Notes under the pieces: model-generated
Databases searched by the model: none
What the model saw: the letters and a program-made list of their open reading frames with translations, nothing else
Told to the model about the DNA's origin: nothing
Shown: piece by piece, positions 7,311 through 14,308 of the stretch
Layout of the letters: each line of letters begins with the position of its first letter
Numbering within the stretch: position 1 is the first letter of the stretch
Program-made: the position numbers and the translations under genes
Origin: JBGOUV01 sp041477815
Lineage (GTDB): Bacteria; Acidobacteriota; Terriglobia; Bryobacterales; JACQDG01
Length of the DNA stretch: 46,847 nucleotides
Direction of reading: 5' to 3'
Assembly (NCBI GenBank): GCA_041477815.1
Contig: JBGOUV010000004.1
Location: 1 to 46,847 of the forward strand

Positions 7311-7979
7311 CTACGATCGCTTTTGACCGAGCAGTTGAACAAAGTCCTGGTGCTCGGGCGAGCGCAGTCCCTGGTCCAGCGCGTCGAAGATCCTGGCCCC
7401 GTTCAGCTTCAGGAGCGCGTCTGGATCCAACCAGAGGCCGGGAAAGACCACCGACCGCAGGAGGCCGTCGGGTCCGGCTTGCAAAGGAACATATTTCCCG
7501 TCCACCAGCCGATACCACGCTACGCTGCGTTCCCCCAACAGAACCGCCACATACTCCCGCACCCCGGCGAGTCGATACAGCTCCATTTTCGGTCCGAGGT
7601 CGTAGGAGGCGCTCGACAGACTGACCTCCGCCGCCAGTTCCGGAGCTCCCGCAGCGTACGGACCCTCGACCCACGATTGGCCCCCACATTCGGGCAGGAT
7701 GCGCAGATCCGCATCGGGCTGCGGAGCATCCTCCAGCATCAGCCAGGTCCGGCTGCTGCCTGCATCGCATCCGGGCGTGCGCACCGCGTAATTAGTGAGC
7801 CAAGTAATCACGAGACCGTCGTGGGACCCGTGGTCGAGACTAATGGGCGACGGCATGTACACCAGCCCTCCGATAAGCTCAGCATGCTTGACCTCCGGCA
7901 TGGCCTCCCACCGCCGCAGGAACTCGTCCCGCTTCAATCGTTGCCCGGCAATCAGGGGCTGGGATACTACCGTGGACAT
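7311..7979 (-). CDS. Uma2-family (DUF820) PD-(D/E)XK nuclease-like protein
   Basis: The protein is 222 residues from the ATG at 7979, preceded by the purine-rich GATAAGGTGAAGGGG. It has the Uma2 pattern: EFLRRWEAMPEVKHAELIGGLVY at the N-terminus, a PDADL motif, an AAEVSLSSASYDLGPKMELY motif giving the D...E...K arrangement of a restriction-endonuclease-like fold, and GVREYVAVL after it. Uma2 proteins are abundant in multicellular or complex bacteria; their role is unknown, and nuclease activity is predicted from the fold only. It lies downstream of the exported methyltransferase on the same strand, about 220 bp away. Confidence 0.75.
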   Translation of the reverse strand: MSTVVSQPLIAGQRLKRDEFLRRWEAMPEVKHAELIGGLVYMPSPISLDHGSHDGLVITWLTNYAVRTPGCDAGSSRTWLMLEDAPQPDADLRILPECGGQSWVEGPYAAGAPELAAEVSLSSASYDLGPKMELYRLAGVREYVAVLLGERSVAWYRLVDGKYVPLQAGPDGLLRSVVFPGLWLDPDALLKLNGARIFDALDQGLRSPEHQDFVQLLGQKRS

Positions 7980-8139
7980 CCCCTTCACCTTATCACGAGC
8001 ACGCTCAGGCCTGGAAGACCCGGCAAGACTCTTCCTGCTGTACGACCCCACTGGAAGGGTTGGGCGGCGGGCCAGCAGGCGGCGGTTTCGTTGAAAGGGC
8101 GGGTCGGGTCGACGAGCTTCGATTCGGGGAGGGCGGCGC

Positions 8140-8176
8140 CGCAGAGGACGCCGTGGGCACAGAGGAAAAATAAGAG
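8140..8176 (-). repeat. Possible degenerate copy of the CCTCTGCGTCCTCTGCGG element
   Basis: On the - strand this stretch reads TTTTTCCTCTG followed by GCGTCCTCTGCGG, resembling one arm of the long hairpin at 21681-21755. It lies in the 219-bp gap (7980-8198) between the methyltransferase and Uma2 genes. An open frame across that gap (7985-8245) is not convincing as a gene. Confidence 0.25.
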
Positions 8177-8198
8177 GGGTACGCTGCCGTAGAAATCC

Positions 8199-8744
8199 TT
8201 ACCGCCTGTAGAGGTAGAGAGTGTGCGAGCGGCTGTAGCCCTCATCGTTGTCCTCCACTTGCAGGACCTGGTCGGCCTTCCAGCCGCTGAACTCGAAGTC
8301 GTGGGAGACCACGCGGGAGCCCTTCTTCATGGTCTTGGCGAGGATGGGCTCCAGCTTGTCGTTGGAGGAGGGGAGCAGGTAGACGGTGATGAGGTCGGGT
8401 TTGCCGAACTCGGCCTTCATCAGGTCGCCCTTGATGATGGTGGCCATATTGCTGAGGCCCAAGTCCTTAATGCGACCCATGCTCTTCTTGTAGAGCTCGT
8501 CGTCGATCTCGAAGCCGTTGGAGTGGGCCTTGAACTTTTGAGCGGCCATGATGACGATGCGGCCGTCACCGCTGCCCAGGTCGAAGTGCCATTCGCCGGC
8601 CTTGAGAGCGCCGAGCTCGAGCATCTTTTGGACGATCGATTCGGGGGTGGGGTAGAAGGGGGCCAGCTTCTCCGGGGTCTGTTGCCCGAGCAGAACGATG
8701 CCGGCCGTGAAAGCGAGAGCGGCTATCCACAGTTTTTTGAGCAT
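8199..8744 (-). CDS. SAM-dependent methyltransferase with N-terminal export signal
   Basis: From the ATG at 8744 the protein is 181 residues. It opens with LKKLWIAALAFTAGIVLLG, a signal peptide or membrane anchor. A class I methyltransferase follows with YPTPESIVQKMLELG, motif I HFDLGSGDGRIVIMAA, the acidic end of beta-2 GFEIDDE, and a SHDFEF segment. The combination PTPE...DLGSGDGRIV resembles the ANTKMT/FAM173 lysine-methyltransferase type. A SAM-dependent enzyme outside the cytoplasm would lack substrate, so either the segment is an N-in anchor or this is an exported relative that no longer methylates. TAACAT lies 10 nt upstream. A longer frame to 8924 overlaps the divergent gene and is unlikely. 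Confidence 0.75.
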   Translation of the reverse strand: MLKKLWIAALAFTAGIVLLGQQTPEKLAPFYPTPESIVQKMLELGALKAGEWHFDLGSGDGRIVIMAAQKFKAHSNGFEIDDELYKKSMGRIKDLGLSNMATIIKGDLMKAEFGKPDLITVYLLPSSNDKLEPILAKTMKKGSRVVSHDFEFSGWKADQVLQVEDNDEGYSRSHTLYLYRR

Positions 8745-8781
8745 AGTATTCAGGATGTTACCATGATTGGGCGGGTGAGTT

Positions 8782-9264
8782 ATGGAACTGGTTACAGTGA
8801 AAATGAACCTCCCGGAGGGGGCCAACCTGATCCTGGGGCAGGCGCACTTCATCAAGACGGTGGAGGACCTGTACGAGGCGCTGGTGACGGCGGCGCCGGG
8901 GCTGCAGTTCGGGATCGCATTCAATGAGGCCTCGGGGGCCTGCCTGACGCGCGTGGAAGGGAACGATGCGGAGCTGAAAGCGGCGGCGGCGGGGAATGCT
9001 CAGGCGTTGGGGGCGGGGCATATCTTCGTGGTGCTGTTGCGGGAGGGGTATCCCATCAATGTCCTGAACCGGGTGAAGGAGGTGCAGGAGGTGGTGGGGA
9101 TTTTTTGCGCTACGGCGAATCCGGTGGAGGTCATCGTGGCCGTGACGGAGCAGGGGAGGGGGATACTGGGGGTGGTGGACGGGGCTTCGCCGGTGGGCGT
9201 CGAGGAGGAGGAGGGGGTGGCTTGGAGGAGGGGTCTGCTGCGGACGATTGGGTACAAGAGGTAG
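8782..9264 (+). CDS. Adenosine-specific kinase family protein (DUF355)
   Basis: This 160-residue protein matches the small family annotated as adenosine-specific kinase. It has KMNLPEGANLILGQAHFIKTVEDLYEALVT (GQxHFIKTVEDLYEA is the hallmark), then AFNEASG, HIFVVLLREGYPINVLNRVKEV and GIFCATANPVEVIV. The family is best known from archaea, and its kinase role is weakly documented. It is divergent from the exported methyltransferase gene; its TAG stop abuts the stop codon of the convergent hydrolase gene with no spacer. Confidence 0.85.
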   Translation: MELVTVKMNLPEGANLILGQAHFIKTVEDLYEALVTAAPGLQFGIAFNEASGACLTRVEGNDAELKAAAAGNAQALGAGHIFVVLLREGYPINVLNRVKEVQEVVGIFCATANPVEVIVAVTEQGRGILGVVDGASPVGVEEEEGVAWRRGLLRTIGYKR

Positions 9265-9287
9265 TTACGGTCGCGGTGCGGTGCTGG
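9265..9287. repeat. Dispersed TTACGGTCGCGG repeat inside a gene end
   Basis: TTACGGTCGCGGTGCGGTGC here matches one arm of the hairpin repeat at 16303-16377. It supplies the stop codon and last codons (TAPRP) of the convergent hydrolase gene, so this repeat copy has been absorbed into coding sequence. Confidence 0.4.
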
Positions 9288-11118
9288 GGAAGATACTCAG
9301 GAGGTCCAGGCAGAAGAGGTCGGGGGCGGATTGGTACTCCACCGGGGCGGTCAGGAGGTGGCGGAGGTTGGGGAGGCCGGCTCGGGGGAGGACTTCGGAG
9401 AAGAGGTTGGGGGCCAGAGTGGCCGCTACCTTGGCGATTACCTGACTGCGGGGGCCGGTGGTCTCTACGCGGGTCTTGGGAACACCAAGCCAGCGGGCCA
9501 GGGCTATTAGCTGGGCGGCCTCCAGACCCAGGGGGCGGTCGCCGGCGCTGGATATCATCGGGATATAGGCGTAGGGGCCGGGGTTTTGGGGGGCGGCGTC
9601 GCCGGTGAAGAGCAAGTCGACGGCCAGGACTTGCTCGCCGCGGTTGACGCGGTCGGAGGCTTCGGGAGGGGAGGCTTTTTTGCCTTGGTCGTTCAGGAGG
9701 AGGGTGGCGGGGGAGTTGGCGGGGGCTTCGATGGCCTTCAGCCAGACGGCCGTGGCGCTCAGGCCGTTGGAGAAATCGAAGCGCCAGGAGCGGGTTTCGA
9801 GACCCTTGCTCTTGGAGTTGTTCAGGGCCCAGGCTTGGGAGAGGGTCACCGGCTGGTAGCGGACGGTGCGGGCCAGGTCGGGAGGGTAGGAGCGCGCCGG
9901 GCGGTCGGCCAGTTTGCGGGCCAGGCCTAAAATCGTCAGGTTGTCTATGGGGAGTCCCACGGTGAGCTCCGCGGCGGACTTGACCTCCGCGTCCACGGGG
10001 ATTTCGGCGTCGGTGACGGGGAGGCGGAAGTGGGTAGTAAAGAAGCGGTAGGATTGGCGGCGGTTATCTAATTGATAGTTATGGTCGCCGGGGTCGAGGT
10101 TCTCGTGCCAGGCGAGGAGATTCGCCTGGTTGTAGAGGCGGAAGAACGGGAGGATCTGGTCGAAGATGTAAGGCTTGACCAGGGGGGCGCGGAAACAGCA
10201 GTTGTCTTCAGCGTTGTAGATGAGAAGGGTCGGGCGGGGAGCGCGGAGGGCGGTCAGGTGGGGGTAATCGGCGAGGAGAAGCAGGTCGGTGGGATTCTGC
10301 TCGATGTCGCCGATGTTTCCGGGGCGCTCCAGGCGGGAAATGGAAGACGCGTAGCCGGCGACGGGGACGGCTACGGAGACGCGTTCGTCGAGCGAGCTTA
10401 GGAAGATCGTCTGCCAGCCGCCGCCGGAGAGGCCGGTGACGCCCAGGCGGGCGCGGTCGGCGTTAGGGTGGTCGTAGAGGTAGTCGAGGCCTTTGCGCAT
10501 GGCCAGGTAGAAGAGCCCGACGGCGTTGGCGCCGGCCAGGTCGAGGTGGGCGCCGAACCAGTGGACGTTGTGGGGGTGATCGAGCTCGCCGTAAGAGAAC
10601 CATTCGAGGTTGAGGGAGAGGATGCCCTGGCGGGCCTGGTTGATGCAGCGCTTTTGCTTGTACTCGACGGACTTGCCGGGCGGGCCGACGTGGCCGTTGA
10701 CGTTGAGGATGGCCGGGGCTTTGGCGGGGAGAGGATCGGGCTCGTAGAGAATCGCGGAGGACCAGAAGCCGGGGACAATCTCGTAGCGCAGCTTGCGGAT
10801 TTTGTAGCCGGGGCCGGAGGGGATCAGGCCGGCATCTTCGAACTTCAGAGGCGCTTCGACCCATTCGCGGGGCCAGCCGTGGAAGACGACCTCGTCGAGG
10901 AGCCGGCGGCGGAGGCGCTGGGAGTCGGCGGTCCACTGCTGGGCCGAACCAGGGGTGGGGAGCGGGGGGATCTTGGCGCGGAGGTAGTGGCGGAGCTGGT
11001 GGGCGACCAGGTCTGGGGACTGCAGGGGAGGTTCGAGGAGGCGGGCGACCTGGCGGGGTTCGGTTTGGGCGTGGAGGGTGGAGAGGAGCAAGACAGCAAG
11101 AAGGAAGCGGGAGGGCAT
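9265..11118 (-). CDS. Secreted alpha/beta-hydrolase (acetyl-xylan esterase-like)
   Basis: From the ATG at 11118 the product is 617 residues with a signal peptide (MPSRFLLAVLLLSTLHAQ). The first half is an alpha/beta-hydrolase of the acetyl-xylan esterase/dienelactone hydrolase type: an LNVNGHVG oxyanion-loop region, the nucleophile elbow GLSGGG around residue 250, a conserved TLLIYNAEDN, and a late DPGDHNYQ that provides the His. The C-terminal 250 residues are a second, poorly recognised domain (LLLNDQGKKA, YAYIPMISSAGDRPLGLEAAQLIALARWLG) that may be a degenerate second hydrolase. A substrate such as plant polysaccharide esters is an inference. The stop codon lies in a dispersed repeat. Confidence 0.75.
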   Translation of the reverse strand: MPSRFLLAVLLLSTLHAQTEPRQVARLLEPPLQSPDLVAHQLRHYLRAKIPPLPTPGSAQQWTADSQRLRRRLLDEVVFHGWPREWVEAPLKFEDAGLIPSGPGYKIRKLRYEIVPGFWSSAILYEPDPLPAKAPAILNVNGHVGPPGKSVEYKQKRCINQARQGILSLNLEWFSYGELDHPHNVHWFGAHLDLAGANAVGLFYLAMRKGLDYLYDHPNADRARLGVTGLSGGGWQTIFLSSLDERVSVAVPVAGYASSISRLERPGNIGDIEQNPTDLLLLADYPHLTALRAPRPTLLIYNAEDNCCFRAPLVKPYIFDQILPFFRLYNQANLLAWHENLDPGDHNYQLDNRRQSYRFFTTHFRLPVTDAEIPVDAEVKSAAELTVGLPIDNLTILGLARKLADRPARSYPPDLARTVRYQPVTLSQAWALNNSKSKGLETRSWRFDFSNGLSATAVWLKAIEAPANSPATLLLNDQGKKASPPEASDRVNRGEQVLAVDLLFTGDAAPQNPGPYAYIPMISSAGDRPLGLEAAQLIALARWLGVPKTRVETTGPRSQVIAKVAATLAPNLFSEVLPRAGLPNLRHLLTAPVEYQSAPDLFCLDLLSIFPSTAPRP

Positions 11119-11261
11119 GGTGGTTGAGAGATATGATACATCTGTGCCGGTATTGGTGGTTTGGTTGTGTTTCCCGGCCGCCGTCCCATTCCAGACAATG
11201 CGAGACTGGGCGAAAGTGGGCGGGCGCCTCGTCCGCGCGAGGCATCCGAGGAAGGAGCGAC

Positions 11262-11732
11262 ATGCAGACACGTAGAAGCGTTCTGTTACAGGCCGCGGCC
11301 GTGGTGGCGTCCCCGGCGGGCCGCCGCTTTATCGGCGTGTGGAAGCTGGTGAGTTGCGAGAGCAAGGCGAAGAACGGATCGGTCAGCTACCCGTTCGGAG
11401 AGAAGCCGGTCGGACGAATTACCTATGACAAAGCAGGCCGGATGTCGGCGCAGTTGATGCGGCCGGGGCGGCGGCCGGCCGGCCTCAGCCTGCGGGGAGC
11501 GAGCGCGGAAGATCTGCGGGAGGTCTTGAACGGCTTCGCGGCGTATTTCGGGACGTTCGACGTCGACCAAGCGGCGCGGACGGTCATCCACCACGTCCAG
11601 GGAGGCCTGATCCCGGGCCGCGTGGGAACCGACCTGCGGCGCGCCTACGAGTTTACGGGAAACCGGCTGATTCTGACCGCGGCCGGCGAGGAGGCGGTGC
11701 TCCGCCTGGTGTGGGAGCGCGAGCGGGACTAG
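11262..11732 (+). CDS. Lipocalin-like domain protein with twin-arginine leader
   Basis: The protein is 156 residues starting at the ATG at 11262, preceded by GAAGGAG (11251-11257). MQTRRSVLLQAAAVVAS is a Tat-type or Sec leader. The rest matches the bacterial lipocalin-like family: FIGVWKLVSCE at the N-terminus, YPFGEKPVGRITYDKAGRMSAQL, GFAAYFGTFDVD, VIHHVQGGLIPGRVGTDLRRAYEF and LTAAGEEAVLRLVWER. These small beta-barrel proteins are presumed to bind hydrophobic ligands; the ligand is unknown. Confidence 0.8.
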   Translation: MQTRRSVLLQAAAVVASPAGRRFIGVWKLVSCESKAKNGSVSYPFGEKPVGRITYDKAGRMSAQLMRPGRRPAGLSLRGASAEDLREVLNGFAAYFGTFDVDQAARTVIHHVQGGLIPGRVGTDLRRAYEFTGNRLILTAAGEEAVLRLVWERERD

Positions 11733-11753
11733 CACCAAGCGCCGTCGTTATGC

Positions 11754-11759
11754 TACATT
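11754..11759 (+). promoter_or_regulatory. -10 hexamer placed for a leaderless transcript
   Basis: TACATT ends 7 nt before the ATG at 11767 with no Shine-Dalgarno between. Transcription would start at or next to the start codon. Confidence 0.45.
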
Positions 11760-11766
11760 TCTGGCC

Positions 11767-12645
11767 ATGAGAAAACTCGGTCTTCTTGCGTTGTTGGCGA
11801 TCCTGCCGTTGCCGGCCCAGATGACGGCTTTTAACAAAGACATGTTGTTGAAGTACACCGCCCAGTGGAAGGGCGAGCGCTTTCCGGACGGGCGGCCCAA
11901 GGTTGCCGATGACTGGCTGAAGCGGCTGGAGCCGGCCTCGTCGGAGGAGACTTGGGGCGAGATGCGGGCGGCCGGGTACACCAACCAGTGGGAAGGCGGG
12001 TGGCAGATCCTGCAGCCCCAGAAGAAGCTGATCGGGCGGGCGGTGACGGCGCAATTTATGCCGGTGCGGCCCGACGTCAACGAGGTCATCAACGGGGATG
12101 CCAAAGCCGCGGGCATGGGTCAGAGCCAGAACCAGCGCGTGATCGACATGCTGCAGCCGGGCGACGTGATCGTCGTGGACCTGTTCGGGAAGGTGGAGAA
12201 CGGGACGTTCGTGGGGGACAACCTGGCGTTCGCCGTGTACACCTTCACTAAGACGGGGATCGTGATCGATGGGGCGGTTCGCGACCGGGAGGGCATCCAG
12301 CCGATGGGGATGCCGGCCTATGTGCGCGGCTTCCATCCTTCGGCGATCGGAAACGTCATGCTCACCGGGATCAACGTGCCGATCCGGGTGGGCAACGTCA
12401 CGGTGATGCCGGGGGACCTCGTTTTTGGGGACAACGAGGGCCTCAGCTTCATCCCGCCGCACCTGGTGCAAAGGGTGGTGGAGCGCAGCGAGGTGACGCA
12501 GCTCCATGATGTCTGGACCAAGGAGAAGCTGAAGACCGGTAAGTACAAGTCGGCCGAGATCTACTCGACGCCGCGGGATCCGGCGCTGCGGAAGGAGTAT
12601 GAAGACTGGCTGGCCCAGGAGAAGGCGAAGCGGGGAATCAAGTAG
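11767..12645 (+). CDS. Exported RraA-like (aldolase/demethylmenaquinone methyltransferase-like) protein
   Basis: The protein is 292 residues with a signal peptide (MRKLGLLALLAILPLPAQ). The RraA fold is visible: LIGRAVTAQFMPVRPDVNEV, LQPGDVIVVDLFGKVENGTFVGDNLAFA, the GIVIDGAVRDREGI core with the conserved GAVRD, and a VMPGDLVFGDNEGLSFIP segment. Cytoplasmic relatives are 4-hydroxy-4-methyl-2-oxoglutarate aldolases or RNase E regulators. The exported form with N- and C-terminal extensions is probably a different enzyme. A -10 hexamer 7 nt before the ATG suggests a leaderless mRNA. Confidence 0.8.
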   Translation: MRKLGLLALLAILPLPAQMTAFNKDMLLKYTAQWKGERFPDGRPKVADDWLKRLEPASSEETWGEMRAAGYTNQWEGGWQILQPQKKLIGRAVTAQFMPVRPDVNEVINGDAKAAGMGQSQNQRVIDMLQPGDVIVVDLFGKVENGTFVGDNLAFAVYTFTKTGIVIDGAVRDREGIQPMGMPAYVRGFHPSAIGNVMLTGINVPIRVGNVTVMPGDLVFGDNEGLSFIPPHLVQRVVERSEVTQLHDVWTKEKLKTGKYKSAEIYSTPRDPALRKEYEDWLAQEKAKRGIK

Positions 12646-12764
12646 GGGATCGCGCCAGAATCAACGCCGGGACGTTGAGCCGCAGAAAGCCGCCAGCAGA
12701 GTAGAAACCGGAAAGTCTGCTGCGGGTCGAACAGGCAGGTAATGTATGGAGGAGGCCTAGCGCC

Positions 12765-14075
12765 ATGAACAGAAGGGAGTTTCTTTCCACACCGCTTATA
12801 CCCCACGCATTGGCAGCGTCACCTGCTTTTGCGCAGGCCACTCCGGGGTACGATATGGTCATAAAGGGCGGGCACGTTATCGATGCGGCGAACCGGATCA
12901 ATCAGCAGATGGATGTTGCTGTGCGGGGCGGGAAAATAGCTCGTGTCGATAGAAATATCCCCGCTGCCGACGGGAAGACCGCGGTCGATGTTTCCGGCTA
13001 CTATGTAACGCCTGGTTTAATAGATCTGCACATATGCTGCTATTACACTAATCCTGGCGTTACCGCCTCCGTGATCGCGGATCATCACTGCCTGCCTTCA
13101 GGGGTCACCACCTGCTGCGATGGCGGCACCGCCGGGGCCGATAATTTCGCAGATTTCAAAAAGATTATCGACCGCTCTAAAATGAGAATTCTTTCCTTTC
13201 TCAATATTGCGGCGCCAGGCGCCGAGTCCTCCCGGGCGGAGCAGGATCCCTCTCAGTTTAAGGTAAAGCTTGCGGCGGACACCGCCAAAAAATACCCCAA
13301 TATCATCGTGGGGTTCAAGACCGGCCATTATGGGGGGAAATTTGATGAGACGCGCACTCCTTGGGCGTCGATCGACAGTAGTCTCGAGGCCGGCCGCTTG
13401 ACCGGGCTGCCGATTTTGGCGGACTTCACTCCGCAGCCGGCGCAGGGGAAATTCCCCGCCAGATCCTACCGTGAATTCCTCCTGGAGAAATTGCGTCCGG
13501 GGGATATTGTTACCCACTGTCTGGCCAGCCGCTATCCCTTCCTGATGGAAAATGGCAAGCTGAATGCCGATGTTATCAAGGCGAAGGAGCGAGGTGTAAA
13601 ATTCGACCTGGGGCATGCCGGCGGCAGTTTTGTGCTCCGGCTGGTAGTGCCGGCAGTGCAGCAGGGTTTTATCCCCGATACGATCAGCGCGGACCTGTTT
13701 TCCGATACTCCAGTCACCGTAGGTATCAGTCTGGCCAATGTGATGTCCAAATTCCTTTGTCTGGGAGTACCGCTCGAGGATGTCATCCGCCGCACAACAG
13801 TGAATCCCGCACAGATAATACACCGCCCCGAGTTGGGTAACCTGAGCGTTGGCTCGACGGCCGATATCGCCGTATTGGAAATCGTTAAAGGGAATTTCGC
13901 CTATCGCGGTTCAGGCGGCGGGAAAATGAGAGGCGATAAGAAACTCCAATGTGTTATGACCTTGTTCGGCGGGGAGATTGTATATGACCATCCCTACGGT
14001 CTGAGTGTCCCCTTATGGGAAGATATCCCCAAAGACTCGCGGTATTGGGCCGACACCAACAGGCAGAAATGGTAG
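12765..14075 (+). CDS. Amidohydrolase/deacetylase-family protein with altered metal ligands
   Basis: The protein is 436 residues behind a strong RBS (GGAGGAGG, 12748-12755). MNRREFLSTPLIPHALAASPAFAQ is a Tat leader. It belongs to the amidohydrolase superfamily (deacetylase/dihydroorotase-like): GYDMVIKGGHVIDAANRIN, YYVTPGLIDLH, GFKTGHYGG with the likely carboxylated K185, DIVTHCL with H251, FDLGHAGGSF and D310 in ISADLF. Two usual ligands are missing: the HxH motif is H89-I-C91, and the strand that normally carries a His (VHI) reads LAD with D220. C91-C92 and C117-C118 are unusual. Its codons are visibly more A/T-rich than its neighbours. It may be a transferred or functionally divergent copy. 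Confidence 0.75.
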   Translation: MNRREFLSTPLIPHALAASPAFAQATPGYDMVIKGGHVIDAANRINQQMDVAVRGGKIARVDRNIPAADGKTAVDVSGYYVTPGLIDLHICCYYTNPGVTASVIADHHCLPSGVTTCCDGGTAGADNFADFKKIIDRSKMRILSFLNIAAPGAESSRAEQDPSQFKVKLAADTAKKYPNIIVGFKTGHYGGKFDETRTPWASIDSSLEAGRLTGLPILADFTPQPAQGKFPARSYREFLLEKLRPGDIVTHCLASRYPFLMENGKLNADVIKAKERGVKFDLGHAGGSFVLRLVVPAVQQGFIPDTISADLFSDTPVTVGISLANVMSKFLCLGVPLEDVIRRTTVNPAQIIHRPELGNLSVGSTADIAVLEIVKGNFAYRGSGGGKMRGDKKLQCVMTLFGGEIVYDHPYGLSVPLWEDIPKDSRYWADTNRQKW

Positions 14076-14079
14076 CCCG

Positions 14080-14274
14080 GATGGGGAGAAGCGCGCCGAC
14101 AGCAACTGCCGCAGCGTGGGCCGTGGCACCTTCTGGAGATGGCGCCACTCGTCAACGGGGACCAGGACGGCGGTCTCCACCCCGCGCTGGGTGACGATCT
14201 GCGGCGCGTCCTTCCGGGACGCCTCCAGGAATTCACTGAATCGCGCCTTCGTCCGGCACCTGGCAGGAGCCCAC
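14080..14274 (-). pseudogene. Broken Phd/YefM-type antitoxin
   Basis: Read on the - strand from a GTG at 14274-14272, the peptide begins MGSCQVPDE. After one frame change near 14250 it continues KARFSEFLEASRKDAP, then QIVTQRGVETAVLVPVDEWRHL. This is the Phd antitoxin pattern (WQ...AKARFSE, followed by the RG-E-A-V-L strand and the DEWRHL helix). The start region is in a different frame from the body and no intact toxin follows; the place where it would lie is occupied by the amidohydrolase gene. No toxin product is expected from here. Confidence 0.6.
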
Positions 14275-14308
14275 GGACCGTTACCAGACTAGTAATACAC
14301 TAATCGAT

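Noticed and set aside
7985..8245. Small - strand frame between the methyltransferase and Uma2 genes
   Set aside because: It overlaps both neighbours, has no RBS and includes repeat-like DNA. A short hydrophobic stretch (VPLLFFLCAHGVLCGAA) is not enough to call a gene.
12646..12764. Possible riboswitch before the amidohydrolase
   Set aside because: Short pairings such as CCGGAAAG/CTGCTGCGGG can be drawn, but no known riboswitch core is seen, and an ordinary RBS follows.
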